Assembly: GCF_022581195.2 (NCBI RefSeq)
Contig: NC_061480.1
Coordinates: 4,054,892-4,118,891, forward strand
DNA: 64,000 nt
From: Helicoverpa zea
Taxonomy: Eukaryota > Arthropoda > Insecta > Lepidoptera > Noctuidae
Reading direction: 5' to 3'
Of this stretch, positions 63,802 to 64,000 are shown in pieces (position 1 is the first letter of the stretch; each line of letters begins with the position of its first letter). A program made the translations under genes and the position numbers. The notes beneath the pieces were generated by a model. The model was not told the DNA's origin. It did no database searches and saw only the letters and a program-made list of their open reading frames with translations.

Positions 63802-64000
63802 CTGAGGGAGAAACATACTTATAAAACAACAGTAGATAAAGAAAATATGTCGATGGTTACGTATGTACAAAATAGATAAAAAAACAAGCTTTTAAAAATT
63901 GGGGGTGAATTTCAAATAGCCAGTCCACCATTTTGGAAGACAGCCATATTGGATTTATAATGACGTTTTTAGGTAGTCATCGGAACTCTGAGCGTGTGCG

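Overview
The window looks like lepidopteran (moth or butterfly) chromosomal DNA: AT-rich, intron-rich and saturated with insect-type dispersed repeats. These include a tRNA-derived SINE of about 385 bp, RTE-type LINE 3' ends with (atg)n tails, TA-flanked fold-back MITEs, and hAT, PIF/Harbinger, P-type and DIRS-type elements. Nothing bacterial or viral is visible. Four host genes are supported by reading frames whose exon junctions all keep phase.

Layout. 1-3.8 kb: intergenic or intronic DNA with a palindromic MITE and a broken RTE LINE. 3.86-4.99 kb (+): the last three coding exons of a SOCS4/5-type gene (Socs36E orthologue). 5-14.2 kb: repeat-filled gap with a 2.5-kb hAT element carrying a LINE ORF1. 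14.2-18.8 kb (-): complete six-exon GrpE gene (mitochondrial Hsp70 nucleotide exchange factor). 18.8-19.5 kb: shared divergent promoter region. 19.5-30.35 kb (+): complete four-exon PHOSPHO2-type HAD phosphatase gene, 240 aa. 30.4-33.35 kb: AT-rich gap with MITEs. 33.36-42.76 kb: a nest of three mobile elements. A 147-bp MITE is split by a 5.3-kb DIRS-like retrotransposon, and a 3.95-kb P element with an apparently intact 902-aa THAP transposase sits exactly on the MITE/DIRS junction. 44.26-63.8 kb (-): the 3' 24 coding exons of slit (LRR block 3, LRR block 4, EGF 1-6, laminin G, EGF 7, C-terminal cystine knot); the 5' half lies beyond the window.

Most unusual features. (1) In the minus-strand genes, tandem repeats repeatedly begin at the 3' edge of an exon. 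In slit, units of 138 bp (7 donor copies), 137 bp (6 donor copies), about 241 bp (3) and 537 bp (2) each contain the end of an EGF exon plus its 5' splice site. In GrpE a 20-bp x ~23 array starts at the stop codon. (2) The P element has perfect 13-bp ends, a perfect 8-bp duplication and an open four-exon transposase frame. (3) The DIRS copy keeps its inverted repeats and internal complementary region, so its circle junction and AATA recombination site can be read from the sequence. The host genes have no evident shared pathway. Slit is secreted, SOCS is cytoplasmic, GrpE is mitochondrial and the phosphatase is probably cytosolic. GrpE and the phosphatase may share a bidirectional promoter.
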